This document shows, in pieces, positions 18,725 to 27,806 of a DNA stretch of 64,000 bases. The first letter of the stretch is position 1. Each line of letters opens with the position of its first letter. Origin of the DNA: UBA5078 sp040384465 (GTDB lineage Bacteria > Pseudomonadota > Gammaproteobacteria > Pseudomonadales > Pseudohongiellaceae). The notes beneath the pieces were generated by a model. That model had not been told where the DNA came from, made no database searches, and saw only the letters and a program-made list of their open reading frames with translations. The translations under genes and the position numbers were made by a program. The stretch lies in NCBI GenBank assembly GCA_040384465.1, contig JAZKJF010000005.1, positions 186,001 through 250,000 of the forward strand. Direction: 5' to 3'.

Positions 18725-19654
18725 ATGAAAGTCATACTCGTTGACCAGCGCCACGGTCATACCCGCACTATTGTCCTGAAAGGATGGCTGAAAGGCCTCC
18801 TTTCGGTGTGCATTCTCGGTGCACCAGTTGCCTTGGGCTACCTTGGCTATCAGGTGGCCGTCTCTCACGACCCTCAGGAATACTCTCTCGAAACCGCTCT
18901 GGAGTGGAATGAAGAGATCGAGTCTCAGACCGATGCTGTTGCCCGTCTGAAACTGGAGTCTGAGGAACAACTCGAAGCTCTCACCCTGCGTCTGGCCATG
19001 TTGCAGGCACGTCTCCTGCGGCTCGAAGCCCTCGGTGAGCGGATTACCACCGTTGCCGAACTGGATGCCGGTGAATTCAATTTCAGCGACGACCCTGCCG
19101 TCGGCGGTCCTTTCGTCGAAGACACTGCAAGCTACGCTCCTCCTGACTTCATTGACGCGATTACCGATCTGGAAGCGCAGATCGCGGATCGTGCCCAGCA
19201 GCTAGAAATTCTTGAAGGCCTGATGGCTGAGCGGCAGTTTGAGGCGGATGCCTCACTGGCCGGTCGTCCTGTCACCAAAGGCTGGATCTCATCGCCATTC
19301 GGTCGTCGTACCGATCCTTTCAATGGTCAGCTTGCCTGGCACACTGGCATAGACTTCGCGACTGCGGAGGCTGGAGCGGACATTGTCTCTGTCGCTGCTG
19401 GTGTAGTGACTGCGGCGGGCGAACGTCAGGGCTATGGCCTTGCGGTGGATATCAATCACGGCAACGGCTACGTCACGCGCTACGGTCATGCAGAAAAACT
19501 GCTGGTCGATGTGGGCGAGATCATCATGAAGGGGCAGGCGATTGCCCTGGTGGGCAGCACCGGGCGCTCCACCGGCCCGCACGTGCATTTTGAAGTCTAC
19601 AAAAATGGCAGAGTGGTCGACCCCGCCTCCTACATTCACCGTACTATCCGCTAA
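18725..19654 (+). CDS. M23 family metallopeptidase (LytM domain)
   Basis: Probable periplasmic peptidoglycan endopeptidase or amidase activator. The 309 residues have a signal anchor at about 21-43, a coiled-coil segment at about 55-160 and a C-terminal M23 domain. The Zn-binding motifs look complete: HTGIDFA (H...D) and GPHVHFEV (HxH). This kind of gene commonly sits between lpxC and secA in pseudomonad relatives. ATG 18725 is preferred over GTG 18689 because it places the signal anchor near the start. The substrate bond is not predictable from sequence. Confidence 0.88.
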   Translation: MKVILVDQRHGHTRTIVLKGWLKGLLSVCILGAPVALGYLGYQVAVSHDPQEYSLETALEWNEEIESQTDAVARLKLESEEQLEALTLRLAMLQARLLRLEALGERITTVAELDAGEFNFSDDPAVGGPFVEDTASYAPPDFIDAITDLEAQIADRAQQLEILEGLMAERQFEADASLAGRPVTKGWISSPFGRRTDPFNGQLAWHTGIDFATAEAGADIVSVAAGVVTAAGERQGYGLAVDINHGNGYVTRYGHAEKLLVDVGEIIMKGQAIALVGSTGRSTGPHVHFEVYKNGRVVDPASYIHRTIR

Positions 19655-19712
19655 CTCTTATTTCTTTCCTTCGTGGTGCAGCCACTGCCCGCAAGCGCAG
19701 CGTGGTGACTCC

Positions 19713-19781
19713 ATGACATCAATTATTTTTATTCCGGATTTTCATAAACCGGGCTCTTATTCAGACGACAAGACGAGTTAA
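19713..19781 (+). other. Possible 22-codon leader ORF before secA
   Basis: ATG 19713 opens 22 codons (MTSIIFIPDFHKPGSYSDDK...) ending 9 nt before the secA ATG, with GGTGA just upstream as a weak SD. E. coli has the secretion-monitor gene secM in this position, but no signal sequence and no SecM arrest motif is seen here. It is recorded as a possible leader only. Confidence 0.2.
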
Positions 19782-19790
19782 AACACGATC

Positions 19791-22565
19791 ATGGATTTCA
19801 AATTCTTAAAAGCAATTTTTGGCAGCAGCAATTCCAGACATCTCAAGAAATTGCAAAAAAACGTGACTAAAATCAATGCGCTGGAACCTCAGTTCGAGGC
19901 GCTTGACGATGCTCAGCTCAAGGCCAAAACAGCCGAATTCAAGGAACGCTTCGACAAGGGTGAAACCCTGGATCAGTTGTTGCCGGAAGCGTTCGCGGTC
20001 GTCCGCGAGGCCAGTAAACGCACCATGGGTATGCGCCATTTTGATGTGCAGCTGATCGGGGGCATGGTGCTTCACGAAGGCAATATCGCCGAGATGAAAA
20101 CCGGTGAGGGCAAGACCTTGGTGGCAACACTGCCTGCCTATCTGAATGGCTTGACCGGGCTGGGTGTACACATCGTGACGGTGAACGACTATCTGGCTGC
20201 GCGGGACGCCAACTGGATGCGTCCTCTCTATGAATTCCTGGGCTTGAGTGTCGGCATCATCGTCGCCGGGCAGTCTCCCGAACAGAAACGAGCTGCCTAC
20301 GAAACTTCTATCAGTTACGGCACCAATAACGAATTTGGTTTTGATTATCTGCGCGACAACATGGCCTTCCGCCTGGAGGACAAGCTGCAGAAGAAACTGA
20401 ACTTCGCCATCGTCGACGAGGTGGATTCCATCCTCATTGACGAAGCGCGTACGCCCTTGATTATTTCTGGCGCTGCGGAGGACAGCTCCAAGCAATACCT
20501 GGCCATCAATGCGCTGATTCCGAAACTGGAAAGAGGTGCGCCACGTCCTGAGAAGTCCGGATTCAGTCTGGACAAGGACAACGAGTATGTTGAATCAGGC
20601 CACTTCCTGGTGGACGAGAAAACCCGACAGGTGGAATTGACCGAAGCTGGTCATGAATTGCTTGAAGATTTGCTGATCGAGAAAAAGATGCTCAACGAGG
20701 GCGAGAGCCTGTACGCGGCGACTAACCTTGGCCTGCTGCACCACATCCATTCCGCACTGAAGGCCCACTACCTGTTTCACAAGGACGTGGAATATATCGT
20801 GCAGAACAAGAAGGTTATCCTGATCGATGAACATACTGGTCGTACCATGGAAGGACGTCGTCTCTCCGAAGGTCTGCATCAGGCCATAGAAGCGAAAGAA
20901 GGGCTGGCGATTCAAAGCGAGAGTCAGACGCTGGCTTCAACCACCTTCCAGAACTACTTCCGTTTGTATCGAAAGCTGGCCGGCATGACCGGTACTGCCG
21001 ATACGGAGGCGTTCGAATTCAAACAGATTTACAACCTCGACGTGGTGGTCATCCCCTCCAACCGTCCGATGCAGCGTATCGACAAGAATGATTTGATTTT
21101 CCTGTCCATGCCCGAGAAGTTTGAAGCCATCGTGCGCGACATCAAAGAGTTGAGTGCGAAGGGCGCGCCTGTGCTGGTGGGTACCGCTTCGATTGACACC
21201 TCTGAAACGCTGTCGGCCTTCTTGAAAAAGGAAAAAGTCGAACACGAGGTGCTGAATGCCAAGTTCCACGAGAAGGAAGCCTACATTATCGCGCAGGCCG
21301 GACGTCCCGGCGTGGTGACCATCGCCACCAACATGGCAGGCCGTGGTACTGACATCGTGCTGGGGGGCAATCCAGAGCACGAGATTGCAGCCTTGGAGAA
21401 CGCGACGCCGGAGCAGATCGAACAAGTGCGTGCGCGCTGGCGCGAGCGTCATCAACAGGTTCTGGAGGCTGGTGGTCTGCACATCATCGGTACCGAGCGC
21501 CACGAGTCCCGCCGTATCGACAATCAGTTGCGCGGCCGTTCCGGTCGACAAGGTGACCCGGGTTACTCCCGATTCTACCTGTCTCTGGAAGACAATCTGA
21601 TGCGCATTTTTGCCTCCGAACGTGTGAAGAATTTCATGCAGGCGCTGGGCATGGATCGTGGTGAAGCCATCGAACACAGCATGGTGTCCAAGTCGATCGA
21701 GAAGGCGCAGCGCAAAGTGGAAGGCCGCAACTTCGACATTCGTAAACAGCTGTTGGAATACGACAACGTCGCCAATGACCAGAGAACGATTGTGTATCGA
21801 CAACGCAATGAACTGATGGCGAGCGTGAATGTATCCGATCTGATTGCCAGCATGCGGCAGGAAGTCGCGCAACAAGTCGTGGGCAATCACATCCCGCCGC
21901 AGAGCGTCCCGGAGCAATGGGATGTCGCAGGTCTTGAGCAGGCTATCGAGGCTCAGTTTGCGAAGAAACTGCCTGTGCAGCAGTGGCTGGATGAGGACGA
22001 AAAACTCTTTGAAGAAACTCTCCGAGAGAAAATCGTCGCGGTGCTGAATGAAGAGTATGAGAGAAAAGCAGCAATTGTCGGCGAGAAGATGCACTTGCTG
22101 GAGAAACAAATTGTCTTGCAGATTCTCGACAATCTGTGGAAAGAACATCTGGCGGCGATGGATCAATTGCGTCAGGGCATTTTCCTGCGCGGTTATGCGG
22201 GCAAGAATCCCAAGCAGGAATACAAGCGTGAGGCGTTCACGTTGTTTCAAGAACTGCTCTCCAATCTGCAGCATGAAGTGGTGCGTTTCCTGAGTCATGT
22301 GCAGATTAGAACCACCGAAGAAATTGATGCACTGGAGAAGCAGCGTGAAGAGGAACGTGCCCGGGAGAAAATGAGATTCGAGCATGCACAGGCGCTCTCG
22401 TTGCAGCAGGAAGCGCAAGCCGCCGCTGCAGAGTTGATGCCGCAGCAGGCGCAGGCTGGCGACAATACCCCCTTTGTCCGCGATGACAAAAAAGTAGGGC
22501 GTAACGATCCGTGTTTCTGCGGGTCAGGAAAAAAATTCAAACAGTGTCACGGGAGATTGAGTTGA
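19791..22565 (+). CDS. secA: Preprotein translocase ATPase SecA
   Basis: Motor ATPase that drives proteins through SecYEG. The 924 residues include Walker A in EMKTGEGKTLVATLP at about residue 100, the DEAD-type VDEVDSILIDEARTP, the second nucleotide-binding fold with NMAGRGTDIVLGGNPE and RGRSGRQGDPG, and a C-terminal zinc-binding motif (DPCFCGSGKKFKQCHG, C-x-C-x8-C-H) that in E. coli contacts SecB and lipids. All regions are present in normal order and size. Confidence 0.98.
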   Translation: MDFKFLKAIFGSSNSRHLKKLQKNVTKINALEPQFEALDDAQLKAKTAEFKERFDKGETLDQLLPEAFAVVREASKRTMGMRHFDVQLIGGMVLHEGNIAEMKTGEGKTLVATLPAYLNGLTGLGVHIVTVNDYLAARDANWMRPLYEFLGLSVGIIVAGQSPEQKRAAYETSISYGTNNEFGFDYLRDNMAFRLEDKLQKKLNFAIVDEVDSILIDEARTPLIISGAAEDSSKQYLAINALIPKLERGAPRPEKSGFSLDKDNEYVESGHFLVDEKTRQVELTEAGHELLEDLLIEKKMLNEGESLYAATNLGLLHHIHSALKAHYLFHKDVEYIVQNKKVILIDEHTGRTMEGRRLSEGLHQAIEAKEGLAIQSESQTLASTTFQNYFRLYRKLAGMTGTADTEAFEFKQIYNLDVVVIPSNRPMQRIDKNDLIFLSMPEKFEAIVRDIKELSAKGAPVLVGTASIDTSETLSAFLKKEKVEHEVLNAKFHEKEAYIIAQAGRPGVVTIATNMAGRGTDIVLGGNPEHEIAALENATPEQIEQVRARWRERHQQVLEAGGLHIIGTERHESRRIDNQLRGRSGRQGDPGYSRFYLSLEDNLMRIFASERVKNFMQALGMDRGEAIEHSMVSKSIEKAQRKVEGRNFDIRKQLLEYDNVANDQRTIVYRQRNELMASVNVSDLIASMRQEVAQQVVGNHIPPQSVPEQWDVAGLEQAIEAQFAKKLPVQQWLDEDEKLFEETLREKIVAVLNEEYERKAAIVGEKMHLLEKQIVLQILDNLWKEHLAAMDQLRQGIFLRGYAGKNPKQEYKREAFTLFQELLSNLQHEVVRFLSHVQIRTTEEIDALEKQREEERAREKMRFEHAQALSLQQEAQAAAAELMPQQAQAGDNTPFVRDDKKVGRNDPCFCGSGKKFKQCHGRLS

Positions 22566-22570
22566 GCAAC

Positions 22571-23791
22571 ATGAGTGAATCTCACATCAAGGCAGAAGAT
22601 CTTCACAGAGTGGAAGGTGTCCGCGTCGCGGCAGTGCAGGCCGGTGTTCGTTACAAGAACAGATTGGATCTGGTGGTGATGGAGATCGCACCCGGCTCCA
22701 CAGTGGCAGGTGTCTTTACGCTGAATGCCTTCTGTGCCGCGCCGGTTCAGCTGTCCAGAAAGCACCTCAAGGACAGCGCTGGCCAGATCCGTTATTTGTT
22801 GATCAACACGGGCAATGCCAATGCGGGCACGGGGCAGAAAGGCCTTGATGACGCGTTGTCATGCTGTGCGAGTCTGGCCGCGCAGGCGGGCGTTCCGGTC
22901 AGCGCTGTGCTGCCGTTTTCCACCGGCGTGATTGGAGAGAACTTGCCCGTCGACAAGATTGTCGCGGGTGTTCCCAATGCGCTCACTGCCTTGGGTGACA
23001 ACTGGCTCGACGCCGCCAAAGGCATCATGACTACTGACACGCGGCCCAAGGCGCGCTCGGTAGTCGTCGATTGCAACGGGCGTCCGGTGACGATCACTGG
23101 CATCGCCAAAGGTGCCGGCATGATCAAACCCAATATGGCCACTCTGCTCAGCTTCGTATTTACGGATGCGGGCATTGCTCAGCCACTATTGCAGAAGTTG
23201 CTCAACGGCGTAGTGGATCAGTCGTTCAATAGAATCACGGTGGATGGTGATACATCGACCAACGATTGCTGTGTCTTGGTGGCGACGGGCAAAAGCGGTG
23301 TGACGCTTGGTGAGGCCGATCTGGCGGTATCCTCCAGCTTCGAGGATGCACTGCAGGCGCTGGTCAAAGAACTGGCCAAAGACATCATTCGCGATGCCGA
23401 AGGGGCGAAGAAATTCGTCACGGTCGACATTCAGGGCGGCGCCGATACCGGAGAGTGTTTGAAGGTGGCTTACGCCATTGCGGAATCGCCATTGGTGAAG
23501 ACGGCACTGTCTGCCTCTGATCCGAACTGGGGACGCATTCTGGCCGCAATCGGCAGAGCAGGACTGCATGAACTGGACGTGGGGCGCATCTCCATTCGTC
23601 TGGGTGAGGTCTACATCGTCGAGAACGGCACTCTGGCGACCAGCTATCGCGAGGCGCTCGGTCAGGCTGAAATGAGCAAACCGGCCATCGACATCACCGT
23701 GAACCTGGCGCGGGGCAATGCTCGTGAAATCGTATGGACCTCTGACCTGTCAGAAGACTATGTCCGCATCAACGCCAGCTATCGCAGCTGA
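22571..23791 (+). CDS. argJ: Bifunctional ornithine acetyltransferase / N-acetylglutamate synthase ArgJ
   Basis: Cytoplasmic enzyme of the cyclic arginine pathway: moves acetyl from N-acetylornithine to glutamate and may use acetyl-CoA. The 406-residue precursor contains the self-cleavage site in KPNMATLLSF, where the Thr after Ala becomes the nucleophile of the beta chain. GAGMIKPNMATLL and DPNWGRILAAIGR are family signatures. ATG 22571 starts 5 nt after the secA stop; a TTG at 22562 is possible. Confidence 0.95.
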   Translation: MSESHIKAEDLHRVEGVRVAAVQAGVRYKNRLDLVVMEIAPGSTVAGVFTLNAFCAAPVQLSRKHLKDSAGQIRYLLINTGNANAGTGQKGLDDALSCCASLAAQAGVPVSAVLPFSTGVIGENLPVDKIVAGVPNALTALGDNWLDAAKGIMTTDTRPKARSVVVDCNGRPVTITGIAKGAGMIKPNMATLLSFVFTDAGIAQPLLQKLLNGVVDQSFNRITVDGDTSTNDCCVLVATGKSGVTLGEADLAVSSSFEDALQALVKELAKDIIRDAEGAKKFVTVDIQGGADTGECLKVAYAIAESPLVKTALSASDPNWGRILAAIGRAGLHELDVGRISIRLGEVYIVENGTLATSYREALGQAEMSKPAIDITVNLARGNAREIVWTSDLSEDYVRINASYRS

Positions 23792-23813
23792 CCACAGCGC
23801 CTGACGGGAACCC

Positions 23814-24779
23814 ATGACGCGAACAGCTGTGCAGCGAATTGTCCATGTGGCTGTTGGCGTCATCGTCGATGACGCGGGACGTGTGCTGATCGCGCTGCGC
23901 CCCGAAGGCGTTCACCAGGGCGGCTTGTGGGAGTTTCCCGGCGGCAAGTGCGAGCCCGGCGAACCCGTCGAAGATGCTCTGCGCCGGGAGCTGCATGAGG
24001 AGCTGGGCATCACGGTGCTCCGTCAACAACCTCTTTGCGTGATACGGCACCATTACGGAGACAAGGAAGTCCTGCTCGATGTGCATCGCGTCGATCAGTT
24101 TGTCGGCGTCCCCGTGGGGCGAGAGGGTCAGCCGATTCGTTGGGTCGAGATGTCCGCGCTTGAGCCGACCCAGTTTCCCGCCGCGAATCGCCCGATCATC
24201 CAGCGTTTGCAATTGCCGCGTCTGGTGGCTATTACCGGGACCGCGCGGACCGAGGCGGATTTCTTCGCCAGGTTCACGCGTCTGCTTGAACAGTCGCCTT
24301 CTCTCGTGCAACTGCGCGCTCCGGAGTTGCACGAAGCGCGTTTTGTCGAGCGTGCGCAGCGCTGCAGTGTGCTGTGTCGTCAACACGGAGTCCGTCTCCA
24401 GTTCAACGCGCATCCGGCGGTGGTTGCTGATCTGGACGTGGATGGTGTGCATGTCAATGCCCGTACCCTGATGGCCTTGCATGAGCGCCCGGTGCCTCAG
24501 GAACAGCTGTTCAGTGCCTCCTGCCATGATCTTGCAGAATTGCAGCAGGCCGAGGCGTTGGGGGCCGATTTCGTCTTTCTTTCTCCCGTGGCCGCGACCC
24601 CTTCTCATCCCGCCCAGGCTGGACTTGGATGGGAGGCTTTTAGAATCTTGACCAGTGCTGTTGGCGTCCCCGTTTACGCTTTGGGCGGTCTGGGCGCTGC
24701 AGATGTTGAGGTCGCACTGGCACATGGCGCAGCAGGGATTGCCGGAATTTCCGCATTCTGGCCCGCAGAGTGTGAGTGA
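23814..24779 (+). CDS. mutT: Nudix hydrolase (MutT-like) fused to a thiamine-phosphate-synthase-like domain
   Basis: The N-terminal half is a Nudix hydrolase with a complete Nudix box: G44, E50, R58-E59-L60, E62-E63 and G65-I66. MutT enzymes remove 8-oxo-dGTP from the nucleotide pool. Residues from about 135 resemble a TIM-barrel TMP synthase/TenI domain (VQLRAPEL, DVDGVHVNARTLM, FVFLSPVAATPSH, VPVYALGGLGAADV). This fusion downstream of argJ is widespread in gammaproteobacteria; the C-terminal half is not known to make thiamine phosphate. ATG 23814 follows argJ by 22 nt. Confidence 0.88.
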   Translation: MTRTAVQRIVHVAVGVIVDDAGRVLIALRPEGVHQGGLWEFPGGKCEPGEPVEDALRRELHEELGITVLRQQPLCVIRHHYGDKEVLLDVHRVDQFVGVPVGREGQPIRWVEMSALEPTQFPAANRPIIQRLQLPRLVAITGTARTEADFFARFTRLLEQSPSLVQLRAPELHEARFVERAQRCSVLCRQHGVRLQFNAHPAVVADLDVDGVHVNARTLMALHERPVPQEQLFSASCHDLAELQQAEALGADFVFLSPVAATPSHPAQAGLGWEAFRILTSAVGVPVYALGGLGAADVEVALAHGAAGIAGISAFWPAECE

Positions 24780-24804
24780 AATCACCACTTTGCCCGGTAA
24801 TGGC

Positions 24805-24832
24805 TTGAATTTATTAGCTTTAGGAGCATAAT
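24805..24832 (+). promoter_or_regulatory. Candidate sigma-70 promoter of the secreted propeller-like gene
   Basis: TTGAAT (24805-24810) and CATAAT (24827-24832) are 16 bp apart. The expected transcription start near 24839 falls at the first base of the hairpin at 24840-24857. Confidence 0.5.
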
Positions 24833-24839
24833 TCAGGGC

Positions 24840-24857
24840 GTCACGCAGAAGCGTGAC
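24840..24857 (+). other. Perfect hairpin at the predicted mRNA 5' end
   Basis: GTCACGC-AGAA-GCGTGAC is a perfect 7-bp stem with a 4-nt loop and no T-tract. It lies directly downstream of the candidate promoter and 7 nt before the SD AAGGA (24865-24869). It could stabilise the 5' end of the message or bind a regulator; it does not look like a terminator. Confidence 0.5.
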
Positions 24858-24877
24858 CTTCAGCAAGGATCACTGCT

Positions 24878-26932
24878 ATGACTACAGGCTTTTTGAGGAT
24901 CGGGTTTTTGAGAGCATGGGTTTTGAGGACCTCGGCCGTCACCGGGCTGCTGATCGGTTCCGCCGTCAGTCCCTTCTACACGGTGGCGCTGGCAGATCAA
25001 GCCGTCATGATTGACGAGGCTGTTCTGGTCGAAAGCAATCCCAAACCCGAAGAGCCCGCCTTCCGAGCCAGTTACCAAACCGCTGATGGTTGGGCGGTCA
25101 CCAGTCCGACGTTCATTGACGCTGCCGTGATGGTCTTCGATTTCGGGACTGCCAAGTCGGTCAGTCAGGCGGTGGTCAGTTTGCCGCTGGACGCTGTTTT
25201 CCCGCGTGGCGGTGCTGCGCCCATGCAATTATTTGTCTTTGCCGACAATGGCGGCATAGACCTGTTTGACTATAAAGCTGGCGGCACTCGACCAATAGTG
25301 GAGTTTGATGCGGTCACCGCCTCAGGCGGCAACGATGCGGCAGTTCTGAATTTCGATGTCACCAGTGCCGTGAATGCCGTTCTTCCTGACAGTCGATTTG
25401 TGGGCGTCCGGGTGCAAAGCAGTGCAGTGCCCAAGGATGTCAGCAAGGGTTTCCCAGTCTGGACGGGAGTGAAGTTTCGCCCGTGGTACAGCATGAGCTT
25501 TTCCACGGGGACGCCAGCACCGCTTCCAGTGGATCGTCCGCGTTTCGATGGCTTGACTCTGTCAGTCCCCGGTTTGAGTGCTCCGGGTGTCGGTGCTTTC
25601 AACGTGGTGATGACGCTGACCGATCTTGAAAGCTCGCAGTTCATTTTGCGTGCTGCCTCCGATGTCACGCCACCTGGCAGCATCAGCGCACCAGGGCGCC
25701 GAGGTATGAATCTCCTCGACTGTACTGCCTTCACAGCTCCCCCAGGTTCCCAGACTTTGACGCCTGGTGCGCCAGTCTTCAATTCGATTACCGGGATACT
25801 GGATGTCCCCTCGCTCATCTTCAGCGGCAGTGAGTACAGCATCAGATTGCAGTATGTCGCAGGAAGCAACCCGATGCGTTTCAATCTGCTTTCGCTCACC
25901 GAAGTGCCTGTCGGGAGCGTAGCGCCAACTCCTACACTCGTTCAATTTGGTGGCAGCTTGATCACAGAGCCGTCACAGGATTTCATTCCTCTGTGCCATG
26001 GTTGGGTGTTGATCGGCGATACTGCGAAGAATGCGCTGGTAGAGCGCAACGTCATCTCCGGTGAAACCGGTGCGACTTACAAATTCAATACCATCCCCGA
26101 CCAGTTGCTGCTCGATCCGGAGGCCGGAACGGTCTACATGACCACGCATCCACCCAGTCAGCGTATGTATCAATTGGATATTCCTTCCGGCGCCTTCACT
26201 TTCCACCGTCTGCGTGAGGGCGGGCGCGACTTCATTCCGCGCGATCTGGCGCTTGGCGAAGATGGCAAGGTATTTACCCTGCTATTCGATCCAGTCTACG
26301 AACTGGAGGAGGACGGCCCGGCGGAAGAAGGGCTGTGGATGGGCTTGTTCAACAACGAAGGTGACCCAGAGATTGCGGCAATTCCTCTGTTGTCGCCGAT
26401 ACGCATTGAGTACGACAAAGAGCAGAAACACTTGTTCTTAACCACCGAGTCTAATCTGGTGACTTTCGATTTCGATACTCTGACGCAAAACCTCACTTTT
26501 GTACCCGGTACCGATATTCCGGTGGGCAGCGGGTGCACGGATTTCAGTATTTCCCCGGATGGTGAGCGCCTGGCCTACTCCTGTCCGCAGGGCAATGAGA
26601 CAGCGCCGCATACCAGCATTGTCGACATGAACCCGCGTGAATATTACGACTCTGACGGTGAATGGTTGCTGGAAGGGGCTCCCCTCAGCGCGACCTTCGA
26701 TCAGAGTGGTGACATGCTGATTGCCACTGATGGCGCCAAGCTCTACTACTTCGACGCCGCTCAGCATCGGTTGTTGAAAAGCTATCCCCTGGGTTTTCCG
26801 TCCGGGGAGGTAGTGAAGAAAATTCGCGTGTCGATGGACGGGAAGTTGCTGCTGATTTTCATGGAGGCTGCTCTTAACGCCTCGACTGGGAAAATTTACT
26901 GGGTCCCGCTGCCAAGTCTCATGCCGCAATAA
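24878..26932 (+). CDS. Secreted protein of unknown function, propeller-like C-terminal half
   Basis: I do not recognise this 684-residue protein. A basic N-terminus and hydrophobic stretch ending VALA at about residue 39 look like a signal peptide, so it is probably exported. Residues about 45-180 resemble a beta-sandwich of the DNRLRE/carbohydrate-binding type (VMVFDF, VTSAVNAVL, VGVRVQSS). Residues about 350-680 contain recurring strands such as LDPEAGTVYMT, DLALGEDGKVFTL, FSISPDGERLAYS and IRVSMDGKLLL, typical of beta-propellers that read out surface or periplasmic ligands. It has its own candidate promoter and stands alone between + and - strand housekeeping genes. Confidence 0.8.
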   Translation: MTTGFLRIGFLRAWVLRTSAVTGLLIGSAVSPFYTVALADQAVMIDEAVLVESNPKPEEPAFRASYQTADGWAVTSPTFIDAAVMVFDFGTAKSVSQAVVSLPLDAVFPRGGAAPMQLFVFADNGGIDLFDYKAGGTRPIVEFDAVTASGGNDAAVLNFDVTSAVNAVLPDSRFVGVRVQSSAVPKDVSKGFPVWTGVKFRPWYSMSFSTGTPAPLPVDRPRFDGLTLSVPGLSAPGVGAFNVVMTLTDLESSQFILRAASDVTPPGSISAPGRRGMNLLDCTAFTAPPGSQTLTPGAPVFNSITGILDVPSLIFSGSEYSIRLQYVAGSNPMRFNLLSLTEVPVGSVAPTPTLVQFGGSLITEPSQDFIPLCHGWVLIGDTAKNALVERNVISGETGATYKFNTIPDQLLLDPEAGTVYMTTHPPSQRMYQLDIPSGAFTFHRLREGGRDFIPRDLALGEDGKVFTLLFDPVYELEEDGPAEEGLWMGLFNNEGDPEIAAIPLLSPIRIEYDKEQKHLFLTTESNLVTFDFDTLTQNLTFVPGTDIPVGSGCTDFSISPDGERLAYSCPQGNETAPHTSIVDMNPREYYDSDGEWLLEGAPLSATFDQSGDMLIATDGAKLYYFDAAQHRLLKSYPLGFPSGEVVKKIRVSMDGKLLLIFMEAALNASTGKIYWVPLPSLMPQ

Positions 26933-26959
26933 GCGCTGGCATGCGGATTTAGTCGTCTG

Positions 26960-27145
26960 TCAGTCGTCCTCGTCTGCCTCGGGGAGCACGGTTTCGCCAG
27001 GAATCGTGTTCCTCTCGCTGGCCCACTCACCAAAATCAATCAACTTGCAGCGTTGCGAGCAGAAGGGGCGATAAGGGCTGTCCTCGGACCAGATTACGAT
27101 GTCCTTGCAGGTCGGACAGTTCACCTTCAGTGCTCTTGCGGTCAT
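26960..27145 (-). CDS. yacG: DNA gyrase inhibitor YacG
   Basis: Small zinc protein that inhibits gyrase in E. coli. The 61-residue product has the four-Cys motif C-x2-C-x15-C-x3-C (CPTCKD ... FCSQRC), then an acidic tail. The frame extends upstream to a TTG at 27184, but ATG 27145 gives the normal length with GAGAG just upstream. It is the last gene of the pilBCD-coaE-yacG unit, a common gammaproteobacterial arrangement. Confidence 0.93.
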   Translation of the reverse strand: MTARALKVNCPTCKDIVIWSEDSPYRPFCSQRCKLIDFGEWASERNTIPGETVLPEADEDD

Positions 27146-27156
27146 GTCTCTCACTC

Positions 27157-27804
27157 TCATTGGCTTGGTGTGCACAGTGCACAATAGGTTTCGTGCAGGG
27201 CGTGCACTTCATTCTTTAGGTGCGGCAGATCGCCATCATTGAGGATGACGTCATCAGCTCGGGCCTGCCGCTGGGCTCGACTCCATTGCGTGGCCATGAT
27301 GGCGGTGACCGCCTCTTCTGTAGTGTTGTCTCGTTGGCGTGTGCGTGCCAGTTGCAGGGCTTCGGGAGCATCAATCAGCAGCACGCGATCTGTCAGGGTG
27401 TCCTGGCCCGTTTCCAGCAGCAATGGCGACGACAATATCACGTAGAGCGAACTGGCATTGTGCAGTTGCTGAGTGATCTCCTGCCGGATGAGAGGATGGA
27501 GAAGCGCCTCCAACCATTGCCGCTCTGCTGGATTGGAGAAGATACGCTCTCGCAGCACGCTGCGATTCAGGCTGCCGTCGGTGTGCAGAATCTCCTGACC
27601 AAAATGGTCGACAATTGTCTGCAGTGCAGGCCTGCCAGCCTCCACGACGACACGGGCGATGACATCCGCGTCGACGATATCCACTCCGAGATCTGCGAAG
27701 AATTGCGTCGCAGCGCTTTTGCCGCTGCCAATGCCGCCAGTCAAACCGACGATAAGATGTGGTCGGGCTCTGTAAGCCACTGGGTCAGCCAATGGGGCAG
27801 CCAC
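27157..27804 (-). CDS. coaE: Dephospho-CoA kinase CoaE
   Basis: Last step of coenzyme A synthesis: phosphorylates the 3'-OH of dephospho-CoA. The 215 residues include the P-loop GLTGGIGSGKS at about 19-29, VDADVIAR and SSPLLLETG, all typical of CoaE. GTG 27804 begins two bases after the pilD stop, giving an N-terminus about 15 residues longer than usual; a GTG at codon 8 is an alternative. Confidence 0.94.
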   Translation of the reverse strand: MAAPLADPVAYRARPHLIVGLTGGIGSGKSAATQFFADLGVDIVDADVIARVVVEAGRPALQTIVDHFGQEILHTDGSLNRSVLRERIFSNPAERQWLEALLHPLIRQEITQQLHNASSLYVILSSPLLLETGQDTLTDRVLLIDAPEALQLARTRQRDNTTEEAVTAIMATQWSRAQRQARADDVILNDGDLPHLKNEVHALHETYCALCTPSQ

Positions 27805-27806
27805 CT

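Noticed and set aside
20937..22418. Long open frame (about 493 codons) on the minus strand inside secA
   Set aside because: It lies wholly antisense to an intact secA; its sequence is His/Gln/Leu-rich in the manner of a reverse-frame shadow, with no domain or ribosome site.
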